A program made the translations under genes and the position numbers. From NCBI GenBank assembly GCA_033002965.1, contig JAURVB010006236.1, positions 1 through 64,000 on the forward strand: a stretch of 64,000 nt of DNA, given 5' to 3'. Positions within the stretch are counted from its first letter, which is position 1. Each line of letters starts with the position of its first letter. Of the stretch, positions 48,458 to 60,140 are shown in pieces. The notes beneath the pieces were generated by a model, which made no database searches, had not been told where the DNA came from, and worked only from the letters and a program-made list of their open reading frames with translations. Source of the DNA: Piper betle. Taxonomy: Eukaryota; Streptophyta; Magnoliopsida; Piperales; Piperaceae.

Positions 48458-49663
48458 ACATTGGTATCAGAGCCACTCTCAGTTGATTAAGATGTATGAT
48501 ACTTTTATAGGTGATGTGTGTGCAAAGACTGCTCCAAGTCCAGCTGGCAAGTATGTTTCTGTTTATTTTCCTTACATGCAGATTCTTATTGATAAGTTGT
48601 TTGGATAACAGTGTATTCAGGACCCTATTAGAAGTGTGTGGAATTAGCCTTAGTTAAGTTGACATGTCATATATGGATTGTTATCATGATATCAGATTGC
48701 TTGCCCAGTTAGATGTGAGCAGAGAATGTTGTAGTACTAGCAAAGGTATAATCATGGTTGCATAAATCGGAATCGGAATCGGAATCGGTTTTCCAGTGAA
48801 TAGGAATCGGAATCGGAATCGGTCTGAATCGGCTAGGAATCGGTTCAGTTGAATCGGTCCAAATTAATTTAATCAGTTATATATAATAATTTGACAATTT
48901 ATAATATAAATATATTAAAATTAAGTATTGATGTTATTTTGATATTATTCTGTGTATTATAGTTTTTGATATTTTTAAATATTTTTTAAGATTTTTTTTA
49001 AATTATTTCGAATTAATTATTATTTTTGACTCGAGTTAGACTCGAGTCAACTTTTAATTACAAGAATGCCACCGAGCGATTTTTACCTCGCCGCCACCGG
49101 CGGCCCGGTCGGCGGCGAGTCTCGCGGCGGCGATGTCGGAGGATGTCGGCAGCCCGGTCGATGTCGGCAGCCCGGCCGGACGAACCGTCGGCGGCCCGGA
49201 GCCGGCGGCGGAGTCGGCGGCGAATCGTGCGTGCCCGATTCGGTCCGGCCACGGGTGGGCGGCGACGTTGCGAGGTCGGCGGCGAGGTCGGCAGCCCGGT
49301 CGGCGGCGAGCGCGGAGTCGGGGCCGCACGGCGGAGGCGGAAACCGGGCGGCGGCGGGCGGACGAGCGGCGGCGGTGTCGGGGGAGCGGGTTTGATTTTA
49401 GGTTTTTAAAATCAAAATTACCATTTTACCCATGCTTAAATAATTTAATAAAAATCATACCTAGGGTTTTTTGGTAATTTCCTAAAAAAACCGATTCCGA
49501 TTTAAATCGGCCGAACTCGGCCGATTCGGGGCCGCCCGATTCGGCCCCGAAATCGGATCGGCGCGACGCCGATCCGATTTAAATCGGCCGATTCCGCACG
49601 GAATCGGCCGATTTCTGCAACACTGGGTATAATGGGTATAAAGTCTTATTTTATACCAGATTC
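48458..49663 (+). mobile_element. Truncated internal region of retroelement A with primer-binding site
   Basis: Begins ACAT, then TGGTATCAGAGCCACTC at 48462-48478, the complement of the initiator-methionine tRNA 3' end used by many plant Ty3 and Ty1 elements. About 330 bp of internal sequence remain, split by the hAT-like element at 48753-49625 and ending at 49663. There it joins a second copy of the left target flank. No gag or pol coding remains. Confidence 0.8.
48753..49625. mobile_element. Non-autonomous hAT-like DNA transposon, copy 2 (873 bp)
   Basis: Perfect 8-bp target duplication GGTATAAT at 48745-48752 and 49626-49633. Ends CATGGTTGCATAAATCGG and, inward from the right, CAGTGTTGCAGAAATCGG. 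Internal order matches copy 1: GGAATC array, AT-rich stretch, TTGACTCGAGT inverted motif near 49027-49050, GC-rich core, CGGCCGATT-rich right end. It lies within the internal region of retroelement A, so it inserted after A. Confidence 0.85.
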
Positions 49664-49699
49664 GACTCATTCTCTGATTACGCTATTCTATTGTGTATT
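49664..49699 (+). repeat. Duplicated 36-bp target flank before LTR B
   Basis: These 36 bases (GACTCATTCTCTGATTACGC... to GTGTATT) are identical to 45599-45634, the LTR C sequence just left of LTR A. They end in the target duplication GTATT and abut LTR B. Host flank inside a retroelement is not expected from transposition. Confidence 0.9.
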
Positions 49700-52651
49700 T
49701 GTAAAACCCACGATTCGAGTTAGGGTTTTATATTCAGAACCGGTCGGGTCGACCGTTATTTTTTCGAGTTGAGTCAGTTTCAGGACACGTGTACCGAGCC
49801 GATGCCAGTCGCGTGTATGAGCTATGAGGGTCATGCGTACCCAAGTATATGATGATAACGTCATGAACACAGCAGAACAGAATGAGTTATCAGATATATG
49901 AGAGTATGCCAGTCATTTTTTTATTATTTTTATATATAATGGATCGTAGAATTAGTTTTAGGCCGTTTATCGCGTTAGGACGCGTTACGGGCATTTCGGG
50001 TGGGTTGATAGTTCTAGAGCATATCATTACGATGTTTGGTACTTGTTTGATTTTACGGGATTTTTCCTGATTTTTATGAATTTTTTTAGGATTTAATATG
50101 ACTTAGTTATTATACTTGACTCGAGTCGGAGACGAGTCAAGTCTTAATTACAAGTTTGCCACCCAACCTTTCTTCTCTGCCCCGACCTTTTCTCCCCACG
50201 CCCGAACCCTCGTGCCGCGCCGCCCCTGTTCGCGCACCACCGCCGCCGCTGTCGGCGCCGCCCGGCCGTCGACCGACGCCGCCCAGCTCGGCGACGACGT
50301 TGTCGTGCTGCCCCGACCAGGTCCGGCCCCCGTCGGACCGCTGCGACGCGAGGAAGCCAAGCCGCGATGCCGCGCCCGCGTTACGCTTCCGTCACCGATT
50401 CCGCCGCGGGCGACCAGCGCCGCCGCGATCGGTCAGTCGCCTCAGCACCCTCAGCCTTCCAGCGACCTTCCCCGACCGGAACGGAGGCCATCGCCGCCCT
50501 GGCCGGCCGGATTTAGCAACCCATCGCCGCCGCTCTGTTTTATGCATTTTCCGGCGAGCCACCACCTCCGTTGGCCGCGTCGACCTCATAGATGAGTCGG
50601 GCTCGCCGAGCCGGTTCCGAGGGTACCCAACACGACCACTTTCCGGCTAGTAGACGCCGCCGGCGATTGTCGCCGGAAAACCACCGGAAGCCGTCGGAAA
50701 ACCGCCAGTAGCTGCCGGAAAACCGCCGGAAAATCGAAATTTCTGGAATTCGCTGGAATTCACCGGATCTTCCGCGGAGCTCACCCAGTTAGACTCGATC
50801 GAACGTCAGACGCCGAGGAGCGCCGAATTCGAGCTCCGAGACGCGCGACGGAACCCTAGCCGTCGCCGATTGCCGACGACGTGAGGTATAATTACCTCCG
50901 ATTTGATTATTTAAAATTGATGATGATTGTTAGCACAACATGCTAGGATTGATTTATGATGTGATTGATAGTGCATGGAGGATAAGTGATGAAGTGATAA
51001 GTTACATGATGTGACTGATAGTTCATGGAGGTTAAGTGATTTAATGAAGTAAGTAAATTGAGCATGATAATCGTGTATGATGTAACTTAGGAAAAATACA
51101 ATAAAATTGTCATGAATAGGATGAGTTAGAGTTATTTCATATTTATGGTTATTTGACGATTGATGATTTTGTGTTTAATTGTGTTGAGTTGATGCATCAT
51201 TTAGTTAGCGGGCGTTAGTATTTAGTTTTGATGTGTAGGTACGGAATAGGAGCTCGCCGCCTAGGCGCGATGACACGCTTGGAGCTTCTACCAGGTCCGT
51301 TTAGGACTCGTCTGTTTTAATCTTTTCTATTGTATGTTTGATTTATTGTCTGCAGGACGGGTTAAGTGGCGTTTTATCGGATCCCACTTAACTCGGGCCA
51401 TTTAATCGAACATTTTCCGGATTAATAACCCCTCGAGGATGAGATCCCTCGAGGTTGATTTCGAAAACAAGATCCACCAAAAGTTGCCTTCGGGCCTATT
51501 ATGTAACTCCCTACCCAAGCCTATATATATATAGTTTTCGTGTTTCTGTGAGACGAGAGATGGAGAAATCGACTGCACGTACCATGCAGAGGATGCCGTG
51601 ACAGTCAAAGCGGGCTCTGGATTAGTGCCAGCGGACTGTTCCATTCCCGAGGGATCCTGATAACTCCGCGTTTGAGTTCCTCACACCCGGAGAACGTGGA
51701 GGTTTACGGGTACTGTTTAGTACAGCGCATGTCCGGACTTGTGGTTCAAAGGGTACTAAAGGCGACTGCCTGAGAGTACTCGGCCTTCGTGCTCAAGGCC
51801 AGGAGAAATATGGAGGTAAGGAGAGGGCTTAGGATAAAGTTTCACGAGAAGTACTGAAAAAGAAGTGCCGAGAGCGGCATAGTACCAGCAGACAGTAAGT
51901 TCGGGATGCTACCGGGTCTGCAGCCCAGTGGCTCCTCAGTAGTGCCCTTCAGAGTGTTCACGTGGAGTATGATGTTTTCTTTCATATGAGAGTTTGCTCT
52001 CATAGCCAGCTTGTTATAGTTATTTTATTTTCCGGACCAGTAACACTTGTTACTGACGTGTTTTTATACTATATGTAGGTAATAATCACGAGTTGGAGGA
52101 GCCAGCTTGGACGGAGGAGCAATGAGGTCTTGTACACACACACATGTTAGATTTCTGAATGTTTAATTTTGTGTTATTATGTTATTATATTGTGAATGAC
52201 ATGTTCAAATGCATGAGACATGATAGAATGTGAAATGATCAGAGTAGCGCAGCAAAAGTGTGATGGGTTAGGACCCAAAGTTCAGAGAATGATGAATATA
52301 ATAGATTAGAAGTATGTGTGAATGCTATCGTTGCTATACGTATATATGTTTGAATATACGATTTTGACAGGGTGGCCCCTAATTGCATTTTTAGGGGAAA
52401 TCCTGTCCCTTTCATTTTATAATTTTTACAAATTTTGATTGTAATTGTGTTGGTGTGAAATTTAGGTTGCATGTCATCCATGTAGTATCATGTTAGGGTT
52501 TTATGAATTTATCCATGCATGACAAGTCGTATTTACATCTTAAGACGCCGAGATTGGATCCGTATGAGTTAGGTTCGGGTTAGCCAACCTAACCGGGGCT
52601 GGTAACATGCCGGTTCGGTTCACGAGTGTGAACCGGATTTGGGGTGTTACA
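49700..52651 (+). mobile_element. LTR 'B' (second copy of the A-type LTR), flanked by GTATT
   Basis: 2952 bp, TGTAAAACCCACGATTCGAG to GGGGTGTTACA. GTATT precedes it (49695-49699) and follows it (52652-52656), so by itself it looks like a complete solo LTR insertion in LTR C. It retains the 3' segment that A lacks. It carries the same TTGACTCGAGTC module (near 50116) and GC-rich CGCCGGAAAACC block (50640-50740). Confidence 0.85.
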
Positions 52652-54100
52652 GTATTTGATTTATTACATGTAGGACGTGTTAAGTGGCGTTTTATCGGAT
52701 CCCACTTAACTCGGGCCATTTAGCCAACAGTATTTTCCAGATTAATAACCCTCGAGGATGAGATCCCTCGAGTTTGTTTTCGAACTTCGGATCCAGCTCA
52801 CGTTGCCTTCGGGCCTATTGTATAAATCCTAACCCAGACCTTTATATATGTATAGTTTTCACGTTTTCAGTGAGAGATTGAATGAGGGAAATCCGACTAC
52901 CGTGCTACGCGAGCGGGCACGTGTGTGTCGATAGTGGGCTCTGGAATGGTGTGCGGGCCGTTTCATTCCCGAGGGATCCTGACAACTCTACCTTTGAGTT
53001 CCTCAAACCCGGAGAAGTGTGGAGGTTCACGGGTACTGCATTGCAGCGCATGTCTAGACTTGTGGTTTCAAAGGGTACTGAAGGTGACTGCCTGAGAGTA
53101 CTCGGCCTTCGTGCTCAAGGCCAGGAGTAATATGGAAGGTGCAGAGGGCGGAAAGGAATGAGATTTGATGCGAGAAGCGATAGAGAAATGGCCGAGGTAT
53201 GAGAATGTGAAAGATAGGGGGACGCTGTCGACCCGAGGGCGACGGCTCCCGTATGTGCCCTGATGAGAGTTCTTGAGGAAGTATATGGTTTTCATTCAAC
53301 AGGAGAGTTTGCTCTCCTGTGCCAGATTGATATTAGTTATTTTCCGGGCCGGTAACACTCGTTACTGACGGTTTTTCTATATATATGTAGGTGAGGAATG
53401 CGAGGGATGAAAGCTGTCGGGACTGCGGAGGAGCAGCACGGAACCGCGCACACATGTACCTGCCGCGTGTAATCTATAATGACGGTGTGTTATTGCTACG
53501 TGAATGATAATTTTGATGTGTTTGTTTAGATAAATTGCTTGATATGAAATGAATGGATAAATGTGAATGAGTAGTGAGTTTGGAGTTCAGGCTCGGTTCA
53601 ATTGAAACGAAAGAGATAATGATGAATGCTACGGTAGATTATCATGTTTTATCGTATTTTGATAAAATATTTATATACCCTTGTCGTGAACAGGTTGGCC
53701 CTTATTGCACTTTTAAGGGAAACTCTGTCCGTTTTTCCGTAGTAGTATATATTTTCTTTTGGTTTCTCATTTATTGTTTTGTTTTGTCTTTGCTTGCACG
53801 TCATAGCATGCATGTAGGACCACGTTAGAACCCAATTGTTCCCATTCATGCATTTCACATTTGCATCTCCATCTTGAGACGCCGAGAGTAGATCCTGGTC
53901 GGCTTAACCGAATCTAGTAGATTAGCGAACGGTTCGGTCGCCGGTGACATTTCCGGGTCGGTTCACGGGTGAGCCGAAACGGGGTGTTACATAGCATTTG
54001 CATGGTGTTCATATATTGATTTATCTCAGCTTTAGTCATTTCCCAAGGATCAATTACAATATTGACATTGATCATGATATCATTATCGTAACTTCAAGAT

Positions 54101-55983
54101 TTACTTATACCAATTGATAGCACGGCTGTAATCTCTGACCTCCCTGCTGTACCAGTCAAAGACATCCAACTGCTCTATCTTCACCATGGCAGCAGCAAAC
54201 TTGACCCTCCATAGAAGTCCGTTGAAAGCATTCACACGCACTAGGCTGGCGGTTGCAATGTCGGTAGAAGCGTTTGGTATGAGGTGAAGAGGCCTCGGTT
54301 GGCCCGCCAATCGGAGTAGTATTAAGTGTCCGTAAAGTTGGGGCCGCTGGGATTCATGGGCATCACTAAGCTAGTGTCTGTGCTCCTTGCAGGCCCTGCT
54401 GCTCTAGCTGTGCTGCATAGGCTAAATCCAGACTTGGATCTTGCCCATGGTTGCAAAATCGAAATTAGAATCAGAATCGGTTTTCAAGGGAATCAGAGCT
54501 GGAATCGGAATCGGTCTAAATCAGACAGGAATCGGTTCAGTTGAATCGGTCCAAGTTGGTCTAATCGTTCATATATAATAATTTGACAATTCAAAATATA
54601 AATATATAAAAATTAGGTATTGATGTTATGTTGATATTATTATGTGTATTATAGTTTATGATATTTTTAATTTTTTAAGATTTTTTTAATTATTTAGAAT
54701 TAATTATTATTTTTGACTTGAATCAGTCAATGCCACCTTCCTTTACCCCCACAGCTAGCGCCGGCACCTTGCCCTCCCCCCTCTCCGGCCCCTACTGCCC
54801 GGCCTCCCCTCGCCGACCCCGCCCTGTCTGGCCTCACCCCGTCGGCCCCGCCCACCCGACCTGAACCCGCCGGCCCTGCCCCGCCCAGTCCCCTTCCTTG
54901 CGCCTCTGCCCGCCCCGCCACCCTCGTCCCGTCGGAGGCGAGGTTGCGGGGTGGAGGCGAGGTCGAAAGCCCAGTCGGACTGAGGTCGGAGCCAAGGAAG
55001 CGCGGTGGCTGAGTGGGAGACGGGGTAATTTAAAATTTCTAAAATCAAAATTCCAATTTTACCCATGCTTAAATAATTTAATTAATATCACACTTAGGGT
55101 ATTTTAGTTATTACCCAAAAAAACTGATTCTTCCCTAATTTACCCTGATTCCGAATCAGATTTATATCGGTCGGAATCGGAGTAAATCGGCCGATTTGGA
55201 CGTCGATTCGGGGCCGACTAATTCAACCTCAAAATCGGATCGGCATACTGCCGATCAGATTTAAATCGGCTGATTCGACTCAGAATTGGTTGATTCGTAC
55301 ATCCATGGTCTTGGCTCATTGTTGAGTTGAAGTTGTAGAGCCAACGTGTGAAGGAGGTGCAATGGGAACGGCCAATTGCATGCGCTCTATATATATATAT
55401 ATATATAGATCATGATATGTTAGATTTGGAGACGTAACTTTGAAATTTTGTTGTGGGTATTTGGAAAGATTGTGTATGAAATTGAACGGATTTAAATTTT
55501 TTGTTGATTAATTACCTGAGAGGGTGACCATTTCCTCCTTTGTTAGGCCTTTTTGGCTGAACTTCGGGTGAGAGTGGCAACGTCGTCTGTGGGTGCAGGC
55601 AGCTCACTAAGAGCCAATGAAACGCTGTCATCTCTTCTTCCTGCTGGTACCGGATAGCCAAGGCCTCCTGTCTACACACATGAAAAACCACATCCAGAAT
55701 TCAATCATATCACTGATCTAATGCTCATCCTCTGATAGTGAACTAGTTGTACATGACAATATAGGGTTGATCGAAAGGAGCAACAATAGACTACCAGTTG
55801 TACACTGTCCCTTTCAGCAAATGCAAGTATACCAGCACAGGAAACCACTCTCTTGCCGGAGCTCTCCAGCCTTGCCTTGGCAGTGTCTATAACTTCAACC
55901 CTCTGAGGCCGTGTGTTTGCTGGAGCATCCTTCTCTGCTGCGTTGAACGTAGTTGAGTCTATGAGAACTGATGCATCACATCC
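54101..55983 (-). pseudogene. Class III peroxidase, last exon split by a hAT-like element; first exon not found
   Basis: Secreted haem peroxidase family. On the minus strand, exon 55983-55795 reads [20 protein letters not shown]...[18 protein letters not shown]. Exon 55671-55516 reads TGGLGYPVPAGRRDDSVSLA...ELPAPTDDVATL then, after a one-base shift at 55560-55561, KGLTKEEMVTLS. The last exon begins near 55386 with HAIGRSHCTSF (the proximal haem histidine motif) and LYNFNSTMSQD. A transposon (54446-55307) intervenes, and the exon resumes at 54445 with DPSLDLAYAAQL. It ends with ATASLVRVNAFNGLLWRVKF, AAAMVKIEQLDV, two further one-base shifts and RDYSRAIN. The catalytic first exon (HFHDCFVR) was not found upstream. 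A TAG near 54370 and a TAA near 54327 (minus-strand reading) also break the last exon. The insertion makes a functional product very unlikely. Confidence 0.85.
54446..55307. mobile_element. Non-autonomous hAT-like DNA transposon, copy 3 (862 bp) inside a peroxidase exon
   Basis: Ends CATGGTTGCAAAATCGAAAT and, inward from the right, CATGGATGTACGAATCAACC. The flanks ATCTTGCC (54438-54445) and GTCTTGGC (55308-55315) match at 6 of 8 bases, a decayed target duplication. It is the most diverged copy, and the inverted TTGACTCGAGT motif near 54712 is reduced to TTGACTTGAATCAGTCAA. It is therefore probably the oldest of the three insertions. Confidence 0.8.
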
Positions 55984-58738
55984 CTACATGCAATACCATC
56001 AATTACTTGAACTGTTAGCAAGCTCAAAGCAGAATTCAACTCATAGTGCTCATAGCGTATATGCATAAAGAAAAAAACCAGTTAATATGTATAAACCATA
56101 AAACAGGAGATATACAATACTTAGCTGTCCAATAATAACCTCAATAACTCAGTTATTAAACTGCATGTTTATTAGCCTGTGATGAATTTTCTTTTCAGGA
56201 ACTTAGGTTCTATGACATGTCAATTTCAAATTTACACTTTTTGTAGCTACTCCTATGCATTTGATGAATGTCGGTCTTGTGCATGTCTCCATGCAACATG
56301 GTTGCACTAGGAAGAGCATTTACTGTTAAAAAAAGAAACTTTCTCAAATTAACGTCAGTTTTACGAAGTGCAATAACAACATGCAGTTCATATAAATTTA
56401 CGTCCATAAAAATGCCTGATATATTTTGTTAAGACATATTTAAAATTTTCTAATATTTATTATAGCTAGCATTTTTAAAGTGTTGTAGGTTGGGGAAAAA
56501 AATTGTCTTTGCAGAAATATATTATGCCATTTTATTCATGTTTTCAAATAATATTTTATGCATACTTGGGGTGAACTTTCTTGCCGAATCCTTAGAGCTT
56601 TCACAGTCAGAATATTGAAGGTCGGCTTGACGCTGCTCCAATCCATGCATAGAACAAAGAGTTCGGCAAAACCAGGGATGTCTTCCATGACTTGTCTCTC
56701 ATAGAGCAAATTGCAAGAGATTACACAAAGTCATCCATATATGCATGATACAAGACATGACTAACATGCATGTGTTCTTATCTATCATTTTCTCATAAAT
56801 TCACTCTACAATTTGCTATCTTGTGCTCAAGAAATCCTCAATGTTTAATTTTAGCCAAACTATCACCCATAACCATCCTGAAATCTCTTTTGTTGTGAAA
56901 TCTTTATGTCAATTCTCTTGACCCAAAAATATATTTAATCATATTCCAAGTTGAATGTTTTGAAGTGTAACTTTGAGTGTTAGTATTGATTATCTTAATC
57001 ATGTGGCTTTGCCTCAGTGTCTCATTCGATAATGATAATTTGAACACGATTCTTTGAATAAAGAGAGACAACATCTAGCACTATATTCTTTGCATGCAGC
57101 TGCTAGCTTGCTACCAAATCAGTATCAGAAGATGTTGGCAAGAAAAACTCGAGAATCGATCTTAATCAAGGTTATATTGCATTAAGTTTAAACATGTTTT
57201 TCTCATTTATGTGCATATTCATATGAAGAAGACCACCGAACAAATTAAATAAAATAATAATATGAAAATGATAATTACATGCCTTTAATATACCTCTTAT
57301 TAATAAAAGAGGAATTAAAAGTTCATTCTAATGAAAAATAAGTGATTCAACCATTGAAAAATTTAAAAGTGTAAAAATAATACATTAAATTATTATAATT
57401 GTTTATCTCTTTATTTAATTAGAATTAATTTATTTTTAAAATAAAAATAATCATTTCTTCATTTAATTTAGACTTTGTATGTAAAATCGGAGTTTATCCC
57501 TAACATTCACTACGAAAAAATGGCTTTTTTGAGCACTTAAAAAAAACATTAGAGAAATTTTTATTTTTTATCATACTTTATCCAATGTTATTAGAGCCAT
57601 GAAAAAAATCTAATATAATATCTACATATATGTAGATAAGAATGTATTTTCTTATTTTTCTACTGCTAAGACCATAGAGAAACTTTTCACTAGCCTGATT
57701 TTTACCGTGACTACTTTTTCCCACCTCATTTTTCTCCACAGTTTTAAAATTTTATTTTAAATTTGTCGACCGGTTTAAAAAACATAAATTTTTTGTTGGC
57801 CACAGCTATGCCCAGTATATACAGGGAGTAACAAGCTACAAACTAATGCGTTTTCAAGAAGAAAATAAAATAAAAAACAGGAGTTAATAAGTTGAGGAAT
57901 TAGTGAGAGGGCTTCCGTGGGCTGTTGGTGCATTGGGCTTCGTTGTTATGGGCCTTGTCTGCTATAATAAATTTTTGGGCTTGTTATGGGCCTTGTCCAC
58001 TAATAGACCTCTCATTTGCAATAGGGACGGACTGTTATTGTTGAATTGAAATAAAGATTTCTCTTCTACTTTCAAAATTGCCTTCATGGCTAGCTTCGGC
58101 CCATCTTCTAATTCTCGATGATCACTACAAGAAATGCATGCTTTATATATAATCTCAGTTACTATCAAGATAAATTTAGTATTTTAAATATCAGTACTCT
58201 TGGTCACACACGCGTATATACACGCAAATAACTCATGGAATATGTAGTGGAAACATGTTTTCCATCAAGAATACGTGTATAAACTAAGTTATTACTGCAT
58301 CAATTATGCTACCAATTAACATTGATCAACTATATATGCCAATGGTGGGCAAAAGAAATGTTTAGCTCTCTTTAAATTCTAACTCATGGTTTATATATTT
58401 CAATTTCAATCACACAATCAACGTATCATCATTTAATAGAAAATTAATGTAGAGTTCATATATCATGAAGAGAAAAAATGAAGAAATTAACTTATGAAAT
58501 TGAAGTCTAAAATAATTAAACCCGGTCATTTCCATGCACGTTGTATGAACCCTCCTCTTGCCGTGTCCTATCTTCTCCAGCCTCCTCCCCGTAACACAAG
58601 TACTTGCACCACTCCCACCACCAGCGCCGCCTTCCTCCGACGCTGCGGCCACATTGGACGGAAGGTGACTTTGCACCACCTCCACCACCACATCGCTCTC
58701 ATCCCTCCCCGCCGCCACTGGATCTTCCCCGGGGCTGA
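55984..58738. other. Intergenic; no gene recognised
   Basis: The first exon of the peroxidase should lie here on the minus strand, but I found no HFHDCFVR-type sequence. A minus-strand stretch at about 56575-56705 can be read as PGFAELFVLCMDWSSVKPTF without a known match. The remainder is AT-rich. The part next to 58738 holds the 3' end of the ATL gene. Confidence 0.4.
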
Positions 58739-59249
58739 TCAGATCCCCCGCCGGCACCTGTCCAGCCACGGCGAGGACTTCTCCACTGCGGCGGCGGCGG
58801 AGTCGAGCTTCCTCCTGCAGAGCGGACAGGTACTGTGCTGCACGAGCCATTGGTCGATGCAGCTCATATGGAACTCGTGGCCGCAGCTAATAACCGAATC
58901 TACACAGCTCTCCGTCGACGAATTCGGCGAGGCAAATCGCGCACTCAGGCCTACTCCTGCAGTAAGATATCCCGGCGCGGAACATATAGACCGGGAAGGT
59001 GGCGATGGTGATCCCATCAAGCCCACGAGATTGGGCCGAAGACGCCGACCCGGCCGACCTCCTACGTCCATTGCGCCGGCGGGTGGTGTTTCTGTAGAGG
59101 TGGTGAAGGTAGTGGAAGAGGAAGATGGAGAAGAAGGCGAGGAAGAAGATGGCAAGAAAGAGGAAGCCTAGGAAGAGGGGGAGGGAGTGGCAGTGGGACG
59201 AGTCGGCGGAGCCGGGGGAGCGGAGGTAGGAGGGGCAGGGAAAGGACAT
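58739..59249 (-). CDS. ATL-type RING-H2 E3 ubiquitin ligase
   Basis: Predicted membrane-anchored E3 ligase; no intron, as usual for ATL genes. The start at 59249 gives [20 protein letters not shown], a long hydrophobic segment ([20 protein letters not shown]), a basic patch, a GLD-like motif ([15 protein letters not shown]) and the RING-H2 finger. The first cysteine pair ([13 protein letters not shown]) is in one frame; the rest ([28 protein letters not shown]) is in another. The break lies in the GAGAG stretch at 58908-58913, where two missing bases (one GA unit) or one extra base would explain it. Correction gives about 170 aa. All eight zinc ligands (C3H2C3) and the Trp needed for E2 contact are present across the two frames. 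Alternative upstream starts cannot be excluded. Confidence 0.8.
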
Positions 59250-59689
59250 GGCCAGAGGTGGGTGGAGGGAATGGGAGGAGGTGGTGCATGGAAAGGAGAA
59301 GGGTACGCAGGGAAGGAATTGGTCTGCTGATCCGCCCTTTGGTGCAACCTCTAAGTAGGCGCATACTTGGAGGGGAGATAGGTATATGTTGACCAGGCTT
59401 TGTACGTATTTTTTCCCGTATGTATAGGGTCAAGGTCTGACTTATTACTTGGTCTCAAATCTCATCCTAGGCGTTGACAAGGAGAAACATTTGGGCCTGT
59501 TGGACAACTTCCTAGATTTGTGACAACACAATGACATGTCATCGTGGCTTTAGATTTTAGGAGTTAATACATTTTAAAAAATATAGCGGATGATGAAGAG
59601 AGGTCGGACGTCATATAAGTTATTGTTCATATCCATTCAATTAACTTAGGATAAAACTTTGGTCATCCACTGTTGAAATTCTTTGATCA

Positions 59690-60140
59690 AGTTATTCATG
59701 ATCATATCTGATCAAAATTTGGACAAAATAAAAATATATTTATTTTTCATATTTATTGAATTATCTGATTATTTTGTAAGTCATAAATACTGATTTTTAT
59801 CACAAGAACTAACACCTCATTTGTTCAGTCACTGTCTCTTTTATTTTCTTGGTTAATTTCTCTTGTATAATTACCACAAAATTTTAAATTATTTTTTAAT
59901 ATATTGAATAAATAAATATTATATTACCGAGGAAAGTTCAAAACTTAAGGACGATGTGCTTTAGACTTAATAATTTCAATAATAATTAGATAATAAACTT
60001 CAAAAACATCATTAATTAATAATTTTTGCAGTCGCTCAGTCAATCATCGGTCGACCATATATATACAAAATATTCGGTTTGTTTTTATTTGATCACAATC
60101 TATCAGTCAAATTTAATCACAATCATACACGTTCGTTCAT
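59690..60140 (+). repeat. Dispersed repeat, copy 2 (partner at 32370-32790)
   Basis: Collinear with 32370-32790 as described there, ending in both copies near a TTTGTTT run and a CATTCRG word. The copy lies between the ATL gene and its broken relative. No coding capacity. Confidence 0.6.

Larger units (their letters stand above)
42818..53991 (+). mobile_element. Outer solo LTR 'C' of a Ty3-type retrotransposon, split by nested insertions
   Basis: It starts TGTAAAACCCGTGACTCGAG and ends GGGGTGTTACA, flanked on both sides by the 5-bp target duplication TAGCA (42813-42817 and 53992-53996). No internal region, so it is a solo LTR. Its own sequence occupies 42818-44363, 45536-45634 and 52657-53991, about 2.98 kb in total, matching LTR B (2952 bp). 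The two gaps are filled by a smaller solo LTR (44364-45535) and by the younger A/B retroelement block (45635-52651). It shares with A and B the TTGACTCG module, a GC-rich block with repeated CGCCGGAAAACC words, the block GGAGCTCGCCGCC and a TATA box (near 52845). The Ty3/Tekay-like assignment rests on LTR length and TG...CA ends with TGTAA/GTTACA, so it is tentative. Confidence 0.8.

Noticed and set aside
48462..48478. Possible tRNA fragment
   Set aside because: The sequence is the retrotransposon primer-binding site complementary to initiator-methionine tRNA, directly after LTR A, not a tRNA gene.
56575..56705. Possible peroxidase first exon on the minus strand (PGFAELFVLCMDW)
   Set aside because: Lacks HFHDCF and does not align with the family's first exon; too short to assign to anything else.
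58494..59171. Plus-strand open frame of 225 codons
   Set aside because: Antisense to the ATL gene; the RING-H2 ligands are on the minus strand.
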